A stretch of 64,000 bases of DNA from contig NZ_AQYA01000037.1 in NCBI RefSeq assembly GCF_000376985.1, positions 310,001 to 374,000 on the forward strand, written 5' to 3'. The notes under the pieces are model-generated. The model was not told the DNA's origin. It searched no databases and saw only the letters and a list, made by a program, of their open reading frames with translations. Positions 45,657-54,444 of this stretch are shown one piece after another; the stretch's first letter is position 1, and the number at the start of each line of letters is the position of its first letter. This stretch comes from Streptococcus henryi DSM 19005 (lineage in GTDB: Bacteria > Bacillota > Bacilli > Lactobacillales > Streptococcaceae). Position numbers and translations under genes: made by a program.

Positions 45657-46913
45657 ATGAATTATCAGGATTGTTTGGATTGGGTACATGGACGTCTCAA
45701 ATTTGGGATTAAGCCAGGCTTGGAGCGTATGGCTTGGATGCTCAACCAACTGGGGAATCCACAGGAAAAAATAGCAGCTGTTCATGTTGTGGGCACCAAT
45801 GGTAAGGGATCTACAACTAGCTATTTACAACATATTTTCAGCCATGCTGGTTATGAGGTTGGAACTTTTACCTCACCTTACATTGTTGATTTTAGGGAAC
45901 GCATCAGCTTGAATGGTCAGATGATTTCCGAGCAAGACTTTATATCATTGGTGGAGCGCGTCAAACCCGTGGTGGAGCGCATGCCTCAGGAGATTGATTT
46001 GGAGCCGGCTACGGAATTTGAAACCATTACGGTTTTAATGTTCGAATACTTTGGTCATCAGCATCCAGTAGACCTTGCTATCATTGAAGCTGGTATGGGT
46101 GGCCGTGATGATGCTACGAATGTTTTCAAAGCCTTGGCTGTGGTTTGTCCATCTATCGGGCTAGATCATCAGGCTATTCTCGGTCAGACCTACGGTCAAA
46201 TAGCAGAGCAGAAAGTTGACGTCCTCAAGGAAGGGGTTCCCCTCATTTATGCTAGTGAGCGAGAAGATGTAGCCTCAATATTTGATGACAAAGCTGTGCA
46301 GACATCTAGTCAATCTTATCGTTTGGGACGTGATTTCTCAGTTTCGAGCCATGAGTCAGGCTTCACTTTTGAAGATAGCAAAGCTGAACTTCAAGCTATA
46401 AAACTCTCCATGCAAGGTCAGCACCAAATCAACAACGCAAGTCTTGCCATCAAGACAGCTCTGCTATTGTCCAAAAACTATCCAAAACTTAATGAAAACA
46501 GTATCCGTAAGGGGCTTCTTGAAAGCAAATGGGCTGGTAGAACTGAAATGATGGCAAGCAATGTCATGATTGATGGTGCTCATAATAATGAATCCATTTC
46601 TGCCTTGGTTGATGTCTTAAAAACATATAGTGGTAGGAAGATTCATATTTTAATGGCTGCCATTGATACTAAACCAGTTGATAGTATGTTGGAAATCTTG
46701 GAGCAGCTTGCACCAGTGAAAGTTACTAGCTTTGATTATCCAAATGCTATCAAGTTGGAGGCCTATCCTCAGGGTTATGAGAGAGTGGGAGATTGGAAGG
46801 CGTGGTTGAGCGAGATTGCTTATGACAGTCAAGATGATTTTTATGTTATTACAGGCTCTCTTTATTTCATCTCGCAAGTGCGTCAGGCGCTTTTGTCAAG
46901 ACAGCAGAATTAA
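45657..46913 (+). CDS. folC: Folylpolyglutamate synthase / dihydrofolate synthase
   Basis: A 418-residue Mur-ligase-like enzyme adding glutamate to (dihydro)pteroate and folates. The P-loop is VVGTNGKGSTTSYL (about residues 43-56), the omega-loop region is TSPYIVDFRERI and the C-terminal part contains MIDGAHNNESI. The start is ATG 45657 after GAAAGAAG. It is the first gene of folC-folE-folP-folB-folK. Confidence 0.93.
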   Translation: MNYQDCLDWVHGRLKFGIKPGLERMAWMLNQLGNPQEKIAAVHVVGTNGKGSTTSYLQHIFSHAGYEVGTFTSPYIVDFRERISLNGQMISEQDFISLVERVKPVVERMPQEIDLEPATEFETITVLMFEYFGHQHPVDLAIIEAGMGGRDDATNVFKALAVVCPSIGLDHQAILGQTYGQIAEQKVDVLKEGVPLIYASEREDVASIFDDKAVQTSSQSYRLGRDFSVSSHESGFTFEDSKAELQAIKLSMQGQHQINNASLAIKTALLLSKNYPKLNENSIRKGLLESKWAGRTEMMASNVMIDGAHNNESISALVDVLKTYSGRKIHILMAAIDTKPVDSMLEILEQLAPVKVTSFDYPNAIKLEAYPQGYERVGDWKAWLSEIAYDSQDDFYVITGSLYFISQVRQALLSRQQN

Positions 46914-46949
46914 GCTATAATAGTAAAAACGAATTAGATTGGAAATGAA

Positions 46950-47513
46950 ATGGCAAATCAAGAAAAGTTAGAACAAGCAGTATATCAATTATTGGAAGCC
47001 TTGGGCGAAAATCCTCAACGTGAAGGGCTTTTAGATACACCAAAGCGTGTTGCTAAAATGTATCAAGAAATGTTTGCGGGTTTAAATGAAGATCCTAAAG
47101 ACCAATTTACTGCAGTTTTTACAGAAAACCATGAAGAGGTGGTTTTGGTTAAGGATATTCCTTTTTATTCAATGTGTGAGCATCATCTGGTTCCTTTTTA
47201 TGGAGTGGCTCATGTGGCCTATCTGCCAAGTGATGGTCGCGTGACCGGTCTTAGTAAACTAGCCCGTGCTGTTGAAGTTGCCAGCAAGCGTCCACAATTA
47301 CAAGAGCGTTTAACAGATCAAGTGGCCACTGCCTTGGAAGAAGCACTTCATCCAAAGGGGATTTTTGTCATGCTTGAAGCTGAGCACATGTGTATGACTA
47401 TGCGTGGTATCAAGAAGCCAGGAAGCAAGACAATCACAACTGTTGCCAAAGGGCTTTACAAAGAAGATCGTGAAGAACGTAAGGAAATCTTGTCTTTAAT
47501 CCGCGAAAAATAG
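46950..47513 (+). CDS. folE: GTP cyclohydrolase I
   Basis: A 187-residue type I cyclohydrolase converting GTP to dihydroneopterin triphosphate. The zinc and catalytic residues are in [12 protein letters not shown], with the second zinc Cys in [11 protein letters not shown]. The C-terminal [13 protein letters not shown] is conserved. It is 36 nt after folC. Confidence 0.95.
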   Translation: MANQEKLEQAVYQLLEALGENPQREGLLDTPKRVAKMYQEMFAGLNEDPKDQFTAVFTENHEEVVLVKDIPFYSMCEHHLVPFYGVAHVAYLPSDGRVTGLSKLARAVEVASKRPQLQERLTDQVATALEEALHPKGIFVMLEAEHMCMTMRGIKKPGSKTITTVAKGLYKEDREERKEILSLIREK

Positions 47514-47523
47514 GAGTTGACGA

Positions 47524-48324
47524 ATGAAAATTGGAAAACATGAAATTGCTGGTCAAGCTTGCATCATGGGGGTGCTTAATGTGACACCTGATTCCTTTTC
47601 AGATGGTGGAAACTATACTGCAGTAGAATCAGCACTCCAACAAGTGGAGAAAATGGTTCAATCTGGTGCTAAAATTATTGACGTTGGTGGGGAATCAACA
47701 CGGCCAGGATTTACTTTTGTTGAGACTGCTGAAGAAATCGCTCGAGTTGTACCAGTAATTAAGGCCATCAAGGAAAAATTTGATGTCTTAGTAAGTATTG
47801 ATACTTATAAAACGGAAACAGCGCGTGCAGCACTTGAATCCGGCGCAGATATTCTGAATGATGTTTGGGCGGGACTTTATGATGGGAAAATGTTGGACTT
47901 GGCTGCTGAGAGAAAGGTCCCAATCATTCTCATGCATAATCAGGACCAAGAGGTTTATCAAAATATCACTCAAGAGGTTTGTGACTTCCTAAGTCAGCGT
48001 GCTCAGAAAGCTTTAGAAGCAGGAGTTGCAAAGGAAAATATCTGGATTGATCCAGGCTTTGGATTCGCCAAAAACGTTGATCAAAATATGGAACTCCTCA
48101 AGGGCTTGGATGCTGTCTGTCAATTAGGTTATCCAGTTCTCTTTGGGATTTCCCGGAAGCGCGTGGTTGACCATCTCTTAGGTGGAAATACAGCTGCGCT
48201 TGATCGAGACATGGGAACAGCTGCGCTTTCAGCCTGGGCTATTGCCAAGGGTTGCCAGATTGTACGTGTACACAATGTTGACCTCAATCGTGATGTCGTT
48301 AAAGTTATTAGTCAGTTGGTGTAA
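47524..48324 (+). CDS. folP: Dihydropteroate synthase
   Basis: A 266-residue TIM barrel joining p-aminobenzoate to the pterin, and the sulfonamide target. Loop 1 is GVLNVTPDSFSDGG, loop 2 is VGGESTRPGF, and GISRKRVV is the conserved C-terminal strand. The pneumococcal resistance insertions near loop 2 cannot be excluded without an alignment, but no obvious duplication of residues is seen. It starts 10 nt after folE. Confidence 0.95.
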   Translation: MKIGKHEIAGQACIMGVLNVTPDSFSDGGNYTAVESALQQVEKMVQSGAKIIDVGGESTRPGFTFVETAEEIARVVPVIKAIKEKFDVLVSIDTYKTETARAALESGADILNDVWAGLYDGKMLDLAAERKVPIILMHNQDQEVYQNITQEVCDFLSQRAQKALEAGVAKENIWIDPGFGFAKNVDQNMELLKGLDAVCQLGYPVLFGISRKRVVDHLLGGNTAALDRDMGTAALSAWAIAKGCQIVRVHNVDLNRDVVKVISQLV

Positions 48325-48325
48325 A

Positions 48326-48688
48326 ATGGATAAAATACAATTAAAAGGATGCCGTTTTTACGGTTATCACGGTGCATTTTCTGAAGAGCAAACTTTGGGA
48401 CAAATTTTTGTTATTGATTGTACGCTTTCAGTTGATTTGAAAAAAGCTGCAATGTCTGATGATTTAGAAGATACTGTTCATTATGGTCTGGTTTTTGAAA
48501 CCATTAAAAAACAGGCTGAACAGAAGAAGTACAAGCTGATTGAACGTTTAGCTGGTGCAATTTGTCAGGATATTTTTGATGGCTTTGCTCCAGTTGAGGC
48601 TATTACCATTCGAATAACAAAGGAAAATCCTCCTATTAATGGTCATTATGATGCGGTAGGTATAGAGTTAGAGAGGGTTCGAGAATGA
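48326..48688 (+). CDS. folB: Dihydroneopterin aldolase
   Basis: A 120-residue aldolase releasing 6-hydroxymethyl-dihydropterin. It opens MDKIQLKGCRFYGYHGAFSEEQTLGQ, and the family's KLIERLAGAICQDIF and ITKENPPINGHYDAVGIEL are present. The start is ATG 48326, 1 nt after the folP stop; a longer in-frame extension into folP has no support. It overlaps folK by 4 nt. Confidence 0.94.
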   Translation: MDKIQLKGCRFYGYHGAFSEEQTLGQIFVIDCTLSVDLKKAAMSDDLEDTVHYGLVFETIKKQAEQKKYKLIERLAGAICQDIFDGFAPVEAITIRITKENPPINGHYDAVGIELERVRE

Positions 48689-49176
48689 CAAAGGTCTATC
48701 TAAGCCTGGGTTCAAATATCGGGAAAAGAAAGTTTTATCTGGAAGAGGCAATCAGACTCTTGAATGGATTACCTAATGTCAATGTGACAAAGGTGTCATC
48801 ATATTATGAAACTCCAGCCTGGGGAAATACAGACCAGAATGATTTTCTTAATTTATGTTGTGAATTAGAAACAAATTTACAAGCACAAGATTTGTTGCAT
48901 CACTGTCAAAGTATTGAAAAAGAACTAGGTCGTGTTCGTCATGAACATTGGGGTCCAAGAACAATTGATATTGATATTCTTTTATTCGGGGATGCATTAA
49001 TTAATGAAGATAATCTCAAAGTGCCACATCCGTACATGTTAGAACGTGCTTTTGTCATGGTTCCTTTGCTTGATATTGCACCTAATTTGTCGGTCAGTGG
49101 CAAGCCTATTTCGGAAATAATTAAGTCGCTAGATTGTTCTGACATCCAAAAAATTGATGTGGCCAGTGTAAGGTAA
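48685..49176 (+). CDS. folK: HPPK, 2-amino-4-hydroxy-6-hydroxymethyldihydropteridine diphosphokinase
   Basis: A 163-residue pyrophosphokinase that activates the pterin for FolP. The motifs are LGSNIGKRKFYLEEAI, YETPAWG and HEHWGPRTIDIDILLFG. It is coupled to folB by an ATGA overlap. In the pneumococcus these two activities are fused in SulD; here they are separate reading frames. Confidence 0.95.
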   Translation: MTKVYLSLGSNIGKRKFYLEEAIRLLNGLPNVNVTKVSSYYETPAWGNTDQNDFLNLCCELETNLQAQDLLHHCQSIEKELGRVRHEHWGPRTIDIDILLFGDALINEDNLKVPHPYMLERAFVMVPLLDIAPNLSVSGKPISEIIKSLDCSDIQKIDVASVR

Positions 49177-49282
49177 ATTATTAGAATAAAAAATAACTGC
49201 TCTAAGTAAGAGGTAAGAGTCAAATGTGCTTGAAATTTGTATTTTTCCTATGAGCTAGCTATCGTCAAATACTATTTTTTTT

Positions 49283-49318
49283 GTTATAATTATAATCGGT
49301 TTTATGCCGATTTTTTTA
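49283..49318 (+). promoter_or_regulatory. murB promoter with an immediate short hairpin
   Basis: TGTTATAAT (hexamer 49285-49290) is followed at once by AATCGG-TTTTATG-CCGATT and TTTTT (49294-49317), ahead of the murB ATG at 49335. The hairpin may be the folK-operon terminator overlapping the murB promoter, or a leader element. Confidence 0.4.
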
Positions 49319-49334
49319 ATGGAAAAGTGATGAA

Positions 49335-50240
49335 ATGACAGATTTTTTGACTAATGATTTAAATGGTATTGACATTCGTGTTAATGAACCTTTGAAAAAT
49401 TATACCTATACAAAAGTGGGAGGTCCAGCTGACTATTTAGCTTTCCCACGTAACCGTTTCGAGTTGTCTCGAATTGTTCAAGTCGCTAATCGTGAAAACA
49501 TTCCTTGGATTGTTTTGGGAAATGCAAGCAATATTATCGTCCGTGATGGCGGTATCCGTGGTTTTGTTATCATGTTTGATAAGCTTAATTCAGTGACAGT
49601 CAATGGTTACACAATTGAAGCAGAGGCTGGTGCTAATTTAATTGAAACAACGCGAGTTGCTAAATATCACAGTTTATCTGGTTTTGAGTTTGCCTGCGGT
49701 ATTCCTGGAAGCATCGGAGGAGCTGTGTTCATGAATGCTGGCGCCTATGGTGGTGAAATTGCCCACATTCTAGTTTCTGCACAAGTTTTGACAAAAGAGG
49801 GTGAAATTAAGACCTTAACCAATCGTGAAATGGCATTTGGTTATCGTCACTCTTCTGTTCAAGAAACAGGAGATGTTGTTATTTCGGCCAAATTTGCTTT
49901 AAAACCTGGTGATTACTTGCAAATCAGCCAAGAAATGAATCGATTGACACACCTACGTGAATTGAAACAGCCATTGGAATACCCATCTTGTGGCTCTGTT
50001 TTCAAACGCCCAGTTGGTCACTTTGCAGGTCAATTAATTAGTGAAGCAGACCTCAAGGGCTACCGAATTGGTGGTGTTGAAGTTAGCAAGAAACATGCTG
50101 GTTTTATGGTAAACGTTGCTGATGGAACTGCAAAAGATTATGAGGACTTGATTGCTCACGTGATTAAAACCGTTGATGCCAAAGCAGGAATTCAACTTGA
50201 ACCAGAAGTTCGCATTATCGGTGAAGCACTGATAAACTAG
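49335..50240 (+). CDS. murB: UDP-N-acetylenolpyruvoylglucosamine reductase
   Basis: A 301-residue FAD enzyme reducing UDP-GlcNAc-enolpyruvate to UDP-MurNAc. The FAD-binding segments are [28 protein letters not shown] and [20 protein letters not shown]; the catalytic loop [11 protein letters not shown] and the C-terminal [10 protein letters not shown] are visible. It is the type II (short) form. It leads the streptococcal murB-potABCD arrangement. Confidence 0.95.
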   Translation: MTDFLTNDLNGIDIRVNEPLKNYTYTKVGGPADYLAFPRNRFELSRIVQVANRENIPWIVLGNASNIIVRDGGIRGFVIMFDKLNSVTVNGYTIEAEAGANLIETTRVAKYHSLSGFEFACGIPGSIGGAVFMNAGAYGGEIAHILVSAQVLTKEGEIKTLTNREMAFGYRHSSVQETGDVVISAKFALKPGDYLQISQEMNRLTHLRELKQPLEYPSCGSVFKRPVGHFAGQLISEADLKGYRIGGVEVSKKHAGFMVNVADGTAKDYEDLIAHVIKTVDAKAGIQLEPEVRIIGEALIN

Positions 50241-50288
50241 TTTAGGTCAGGAGACTCAATTCCCGACTTAATTCGTATTTTAGTTTAG

Positions 50289-50335
50289 ATATCAGCAGGT
50301 TAGTTGAACTATCTGCTGATATATTTAATTTATAT
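50289..50335 (+). terminator. Hairpin between murB and potA
   Basis: ATATCAGCAG / CTGCTGATAT is a perfect 10-bp stem with a 14-nt loop, followed by an A/T-rich tract containing TTTATATTTTT. It may partly terminate murB transcription ahead of potA. Confidence 0.5.
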
Positions 50336-50386
50336 TTTTCGAGGAAGAAATTTCTTAGGATAAGAAAAAAAGAGGTTTTATGAGAA

Positions 50387-51541
50387 TTGACTAATCCAAT
50401 TATTACGTTTAAAAACGTGTCAAAGGTCTTTGAAGATAGTAACACTGTGGTGTTAAAAGATATCAATCTTGAGCTTGAAGAAGGGAAGTTTTACACACTT
50501 CTTGGAGCATCAGGTAGTGGTAAATCAACTATTTTGAATATTATCGCTGGTCTCCTGGATGCAACATCAGGTGATGTATTCTTGGATGGGAAACGTATCA
50601 ATGATGTCCCAACTAATAAGCGTGATGTCCATACCGTTTTCCAAAACTATGCACTCTTTCCTCATATGAACGTTTTTGAAAATGTAGCTTTCGCTTTAAA
50701 ACTCAAAAAAGTTGAGAAGAGTGAAATTGAACGTCGTGTCAAAGAGGCATTGAAAATGGTTCAATTGGAAGGTTTTGAGAATCGCCCTATTCAAAAATTA
50801 TCTGGTGGACAACGTCAGCGTGTTGCGATTGCGCGTGCAATCATTAATCAACCAAGAGTTGTTCTTCTGGATGAACCTTTGTCTGCATTGGATTTGAAAC
50901 TTCGAACTGAAATGCAGTATGAATTGCGTGAGTTGCAACAACGCCTAGGAATTACCTTTGTTTTTGTCACACATGATCAGGAAGAAGCCTTGGCTATGTC
51001 AGATTGGATTTTCGTCATGAACGAAGGCGAAATAGTTCAGTCAGGAACGCCTGTTGACATCTACGATGAACCAATCAACCATTTTGTTGCAACCTTTATC
51101 GGTGAATCGAATATCCTTCCTGGAAAAATGATTGAAGACTACTTGGTGGAGTTCAATGGCAAACGTTTTGAAGCTGTTGATGGTGGTATGCGTCCTAATG
51201 AGTCAGTCGAAATTGTTATTCGTCCAGAGGACTTGCAAATCACTTTGCCAGAAGAAGGAAAACTTCAGGTTAAGGTGGATACGCAACTCTTCCGCGGTGT
51301 GCATTATGAAATCATCGCATACGATGAACTTGGTAATGAATGGATGATTCATTCAACTCGCAAGGCTATCGAAGGTGAAGTTATTGGACTAGATTTTACA
51401 CCTGAAGATATCCATATTATGCGTCTTAATGAAACTGAAGAAGAGTTTGATGCCCGTATTGAAGAGTATGTGGAAGTTGAAGAGCATGAAGATGGCTTGA
51501 TTAATGCCATTGAGGAGGAGCGTAATGAAGAAAACCTCTAA
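50387..51541 (+). CDS. potA: Spermidine/putrescine ABC transporter ATP-binding protein
   Basis: A 384-residue ATPase with Walker [11 protein letters not shown]-loop FQNYALF, signature LSGGQRQR, Walker [11 protein letters not shown] and H-switch THDQEE, plus a C-terminal TOBE domain (about 270-350). Translation seems to begin at TTG 50387. An ATG at 50380 in another frame opens a four-codon frame (MRID, stop 50392-50394) that overlaps this start. It is followed by potB with a 17-nt overlap. Confidence 0.93.
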   Translation: MTNPIITFKNVSKVFEDSNTVVLKDINLELEEGKFYTLLGASGSGKSTILNIIAGLLDATSGDVFLDGKRINDVPTNKRDVHTVFQNYALFPHMNVFENVAFALKLKKVEKSEIERRVKEALKMVQLEGFENRPIQKLSGGQRQRVAIARAIINQPRVVLLDEPLSALDLKLRTEMQYELRELQQRLGITFVFVTHDQEEALAMSDWIFVMNEGEIVQSGTPVDIYDEPINHFVATFIGESNILPGKMIEDYLVEFNGKRFEAVDGGMRPNESVEIVIRPEDLQITLPEEGKLQVKVDTQLFRGVHYEIIAYDELGNEWMIHSTRKAIEGEVIGLDFTPEDIHIMRLNETEEEFDARIEEYVEVEEHEDGLINAIEEERNEENL

Positions 51542-52319
51542 TGCCTTTGCTGTTCCCTACCTTCTTTGGATAGGCCTTTTTGTAATAGCACCCTTAGTCC
51601 TCTTGCTTTACAAGTCATTCTTTGACATTCAAGGAAATCTTACTTTGGCTAACTACGCAACCTTTTTTGGTTCATGGACCTATTTGCGTATGAGTCTCAA
51701 TTCCATTTTCTATGCTGGGATTATTACTTTGGTGACATTAATCATTAGTTATCCAGCTGCCTACCTTTTGACCAAGCTAAAACATAAGCAACTTCTTTTG
51801 ATGTTGGTTATCCTACCGACTTGGGTTAATCTTTTGTTAAAAGCTTACGCCTTTATGGGGATTTTTGGTCAGCAAGGTGGTATCAATGCTTTTCTAACTT
51901 TTGTAGGAATTGGTCCAAAACAAATCCTCTTTACTGATTTTTCATTTATCTTTGTGGCATCTTATATTGAAATTCCCTTCATGCTTTTACCAATTTTCAA
52001 TGCCCTGGATGACATTGATGATAATTTAATCAATGCCAGTCGAGACTTGGGAGCATCAGACAGTCAAACCTTTACCAAAGTTATCTTTCCACTTTCTCTC
52101 AATGGTGTAAGAAGTGGTGTCCAGTCTGTTTTTATTCCTAGTCTCAGTCTCTTTATGCTGACACGTTTGATTGGAGGAAACAGGGTGATTACACTTGGTA
52201 CGGCTATTGAACAACATTTCCTAACCACTCAAAACTGGGGAATGGGGTCAACAATTGGAGTTATCCTAATTATGGCTATGCTGGCAACGATGTGGCTTAC
52301 AAAGGAGAGACGTAAATGA
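51525..52319 (+). CDS. potB: Spermidine/putrescine ABC transporter permease PotB
   Basis: A 264-residue permease with about six helices and the cytoplasmic EAA-type loop [23 protein letters not shown]. The start is ATG 51525, immediately after GAGGAGGAG and inside the end of potA. It overlaps potC by 4 nt. Confidence 0.93.
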   Translation: MKKTSNAFAVPYLLWIGLFVIAPLVLLLYKSFFDIQGNLTLANYATFFGSWTYLRMSLNSIFYAGIITLVTLIISYPAAYLLTKLKHKQLLLMLVILPTWVNLLLKAYAFMGIFGQQGGINAFLTFVGIGPKQILFTDFSFIFVASYIEIPFMLLPIFNALDDIDDNLINASRDLGASDSQTFTKVIFPLSLNGVRSGVQSVFIPSLSLFMLTRLIGGNRVITLGTAIEQHFLTTQNWGMGSTIGVILIMAMLATMWLTKERRK

Positions 52320-53092
52320 AAAAATTAGCAAACTTATATCTTCTTTTAGTCTTTGTTGTTCTCTATGTTCCGATAGCTTATTTGATTTTCTTCTCCTTCA
52401 ATGCTGGAGGAGACATGAATGGTTTTACAGGTTTCACACTTGAGCACTATCAGGAAATGTTTGAAGATAGCCGACTCATGTTGATTTTGGTTCAAACCTT
52501 CTTCTTAGCCTTTCTGAGTGCTCTTTTGGCAACCGCAATCGGGACTTTCGGCACAATCTTTGTCCATCAAATGAAACCAAAATTTCAAAACACACTCTTA
52601 TCTCTCAATAATGTTCTTTTGGTTTCACCGGACGTTATGATTGGTGCTAGTTTCTTGATTTTATTCACGATGTTGGGCTTCCAACTAGGAACAGTCTCAG
52701 TTCTTCTAAGTCATATTGCTTTTTCAATCCCAATTGTAGTGCTAATGGTCCTTCCAAGATTGAAGGAAATGAATGAGGATATGATCAATGCAGCCTTTGA
52801 CTTGGGAGCTACTAGAAGGCAAATGCTGCGCGAAGTCATGCTTCCTTATTTGACACCGGGAATTATCTCAGGCTTCTTTATGGCCTTCACTTATTCTTTG
52901 GACGACTTTGCCGTGACTTTCTTTGTAACAGGAAATGGTTTTTCAACCCTATCGGTTGAAATCTACTCACGCGCTCGTCAAGGGATTTCACTTGAAATCA
53001 ATGCCCTCTCAACAATCGTCTTTCTCTTTAGCATTTTGCTTGTGATTGGCTATTATTTCATTTCAAATGAGAAGGGGGACAAGCATGCGTAG
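52316..53092 (+). CDS. potC: Spermidine/putrescine ABC transporter permease PotC
   Basis: A 258-residue partner permease with about six helices and the loop NAAFDLGATRRQMLREVMLPYL. It starts in the potB stop (ATGA) and ends 7 nt into potD, so potABCD is fully coupled. Confidence 0.93.
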   Translation: MKKLANLYLLLVFVVLYVPIAYLIFFSFNAGGDMNGFTGFTLEHYQEMFEDSRLMLILVQTFFLAFLSALLATAIGTFGTIFVHQMKPKFQNTLLSLNNVLLVSPDVMIGASFLILFTMLGFQLGTVSVLLSHIAFSIPIVVLMVLPRLKEMNEDMINAAFDLGATRRQMLREVMLPYLTPGIISGFFMAFTYSLDDFAVTFFVTGNGFSTLSVEIYSRARQGISLEINALSTIVFLFSILLVIGYYFISNEKGDKHA

Positions 53093-54158
53093 ACTTTATT
53101 CATTTATAGCAGGGATTGTGGCTATCATCCTTATCCTTGCAGGAACTTCTGTCTATATGCAGAAGCGTTCGAGTTCAGGAAGTCAATCGGACAAATTAGT
53201 TATTTATAACTGGGGTGATTATATTGACCCGGATCTTCTCAAAAAATTTACAGCTGAGACAGGTATTGAAGTTCAGTATGATACCTTTGATTCCAACGAA
53301 GCCATGTACACCAAAATCAAACAAGGCGGGACAACCTATGATATTGCTGTTCCGTCTGACTATATGATCGATAAGATGATTAAAGAAGATCTTTTGGTCA
53401 AACTTGATAAATCAAAGCTTAAAGGCATGGAAAATATCGGAGAAGAATTTCTTGGTTTGAGTTTTGACCCTGATAATGAATACTCAATCCCTTATTTCTG
53501 GGGAACCGTTGGTATTGTTTATAATGAGACAATGGTTGAACAAGCACCAGAACATTGGATTGACCTTTGGCGAGAGGAATATCGTAATGATATTATGCTG
53601 GTTGATGGCGCCCGTGAGGTTATGGGATTTGGTTTGAATACACTAGGTTATAGTCTCAATAGTAAAAAATTGGAACAACTCCAAGAGGTTGAACTCAAAT
53701 TGCACGATTTAACGCCCAATATTAAGGCAATTGTCGGGGATGAAATGAAGGGCTATATGATTCAAGGTGATGCAGCCATCGGAGTTACCTTCTCTGGTGA
53801 AGCTAGTGAAATGCTTGATTCAAACGAAGACCTTCATTATGTGGTTCCAAGTGAAGGTTCTAATCTTTGGTTTGATAATCTTGTCATTCCCAAAACAGTT
53901 AAACATGAAGAAGAAGTCTATGCCTTCTTTAACTTTATGTTAGAACCTGAAAATGCAGCACAAAATGCAGAGTATATAGGTTACTCAACACCAAATGAGG
54001 TTGCAAAAGAACTTTTACCTGATGACGTCAAAAATGACCCTGCCTTTTATCCATCTCAGGAAACTATCGAAAACTTAGAAGTTTATGATAATCTTGGCGA
54101 AAAATGGTTGGGTATCTATAACGATCTTTATCTACAATTTAAAATGTATCGAAAATAA
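53085..54158 (+). CDS. potD: Polyamine-binding protein PotD
   Basis: A 357-residue polyamine-binding protein. It begins with a single hydrophobic helix (about 6-25) without a lipobox Cys, so it is anchored by an uncleaved segment. The binding fold starts KLVIYNWGDYIDPDLLKKF; SNEAMYTKIKQGG, PYFWGTVGIVYN, GDAAIGVTFSGE and LWFDNLVIPK are characteristic. The start is ATG 53085 after AAGGGGG. Confidence 0.93.
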   Translation: MRRLYSFIAGIVAIILILAGTSVYMQKRSSSGSQSDKLVIYNWGDYIDPDLLKKFTAETGIEVQYDTFDSNEAMYTKIKQGGTTYDIAVPSDYMIDKMIKEDLLVKLDKSKLKGMENIGEEFLGLSFDPDNEYSIPYFWGTVGIVYNETMVEQAPEHWIDLWREEYRNDIMLVDGAREVMGFGLNTLGYSLNSKKLEQLQEVELKLHDLTPNIKAIVGDEMKGYMIQGDAAIGVTFSGEASEMLDSNEDLHYVVPSEGSNLWFDNLVIPKTVKHEEEVYAFFNFMLEPENAAQNAEYIGYSTPNEVAKELLPDDVKNDPAFYPSQETIENLEVYDNLGEKWLGIYNDLYLQFKMYRK

Positions 54159-54175
54159 GAGAAATCTTATTTCAG

Positions 54176-54205
54176 AAAAGAGGACACTCTGTCTTCTTTT
54201 TTTGT
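54176..54205 (+). terminator. Terminator after potD
   Basis: AAAAGAGGACA-CTC-TGTCTTCTTTT (11 bp, one G-U pair, three-base loop) is followed by T. Confidence 0.82.
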
Positions 54206-54250
54206 TAATCAGATCAATTTGGAAAAGCCCTCGAATCTTTTTGGGAGATT

Positions 54251-54259
54251 TGGTACAAT
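54251..54259 (+). promoter_or_regulatory. Extended -10 upstream of clcA
   Basis: TGGTACAAT is a TGn extended -10 about 190 nt before the clcA ATG. It would give a long leader containing the degenerate BOX-like copy. Confidence 0.4.
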
Positions 54260-54303
54260 GTTAGTTGAGAGAATGTAGGAGGCAGTTCTAGGCTCTTATG
54301 TGT

Positions 54304-54410
54304 TATTGGTTTTGAAAATCAAAAAGATACTTGCTTAAGTATTTTCGTCTACTTTCAGGTATGTCTTCCTTGATCTGTGGGGGCTGATTTTGTTTTTCTT
54401 TGAGTGTTAG
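54304..54410. repeat. BOX-like repeat, degenerate copy 3
   Basis: It contains TTTTGAAAATCAAAAAG at the left, CAGGTATGTCTTCCTTGATCTG in the middle and TTTTTCTTTGAGTGTTA at the right. These sit in the same order and spacing as the copies at 14183 and 44578 but are more diverged. Confidence 0.5.
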
Positions 54411-54444
54411 GTGATATTCGTCAATGTTTTAATAAGGGGGTATT

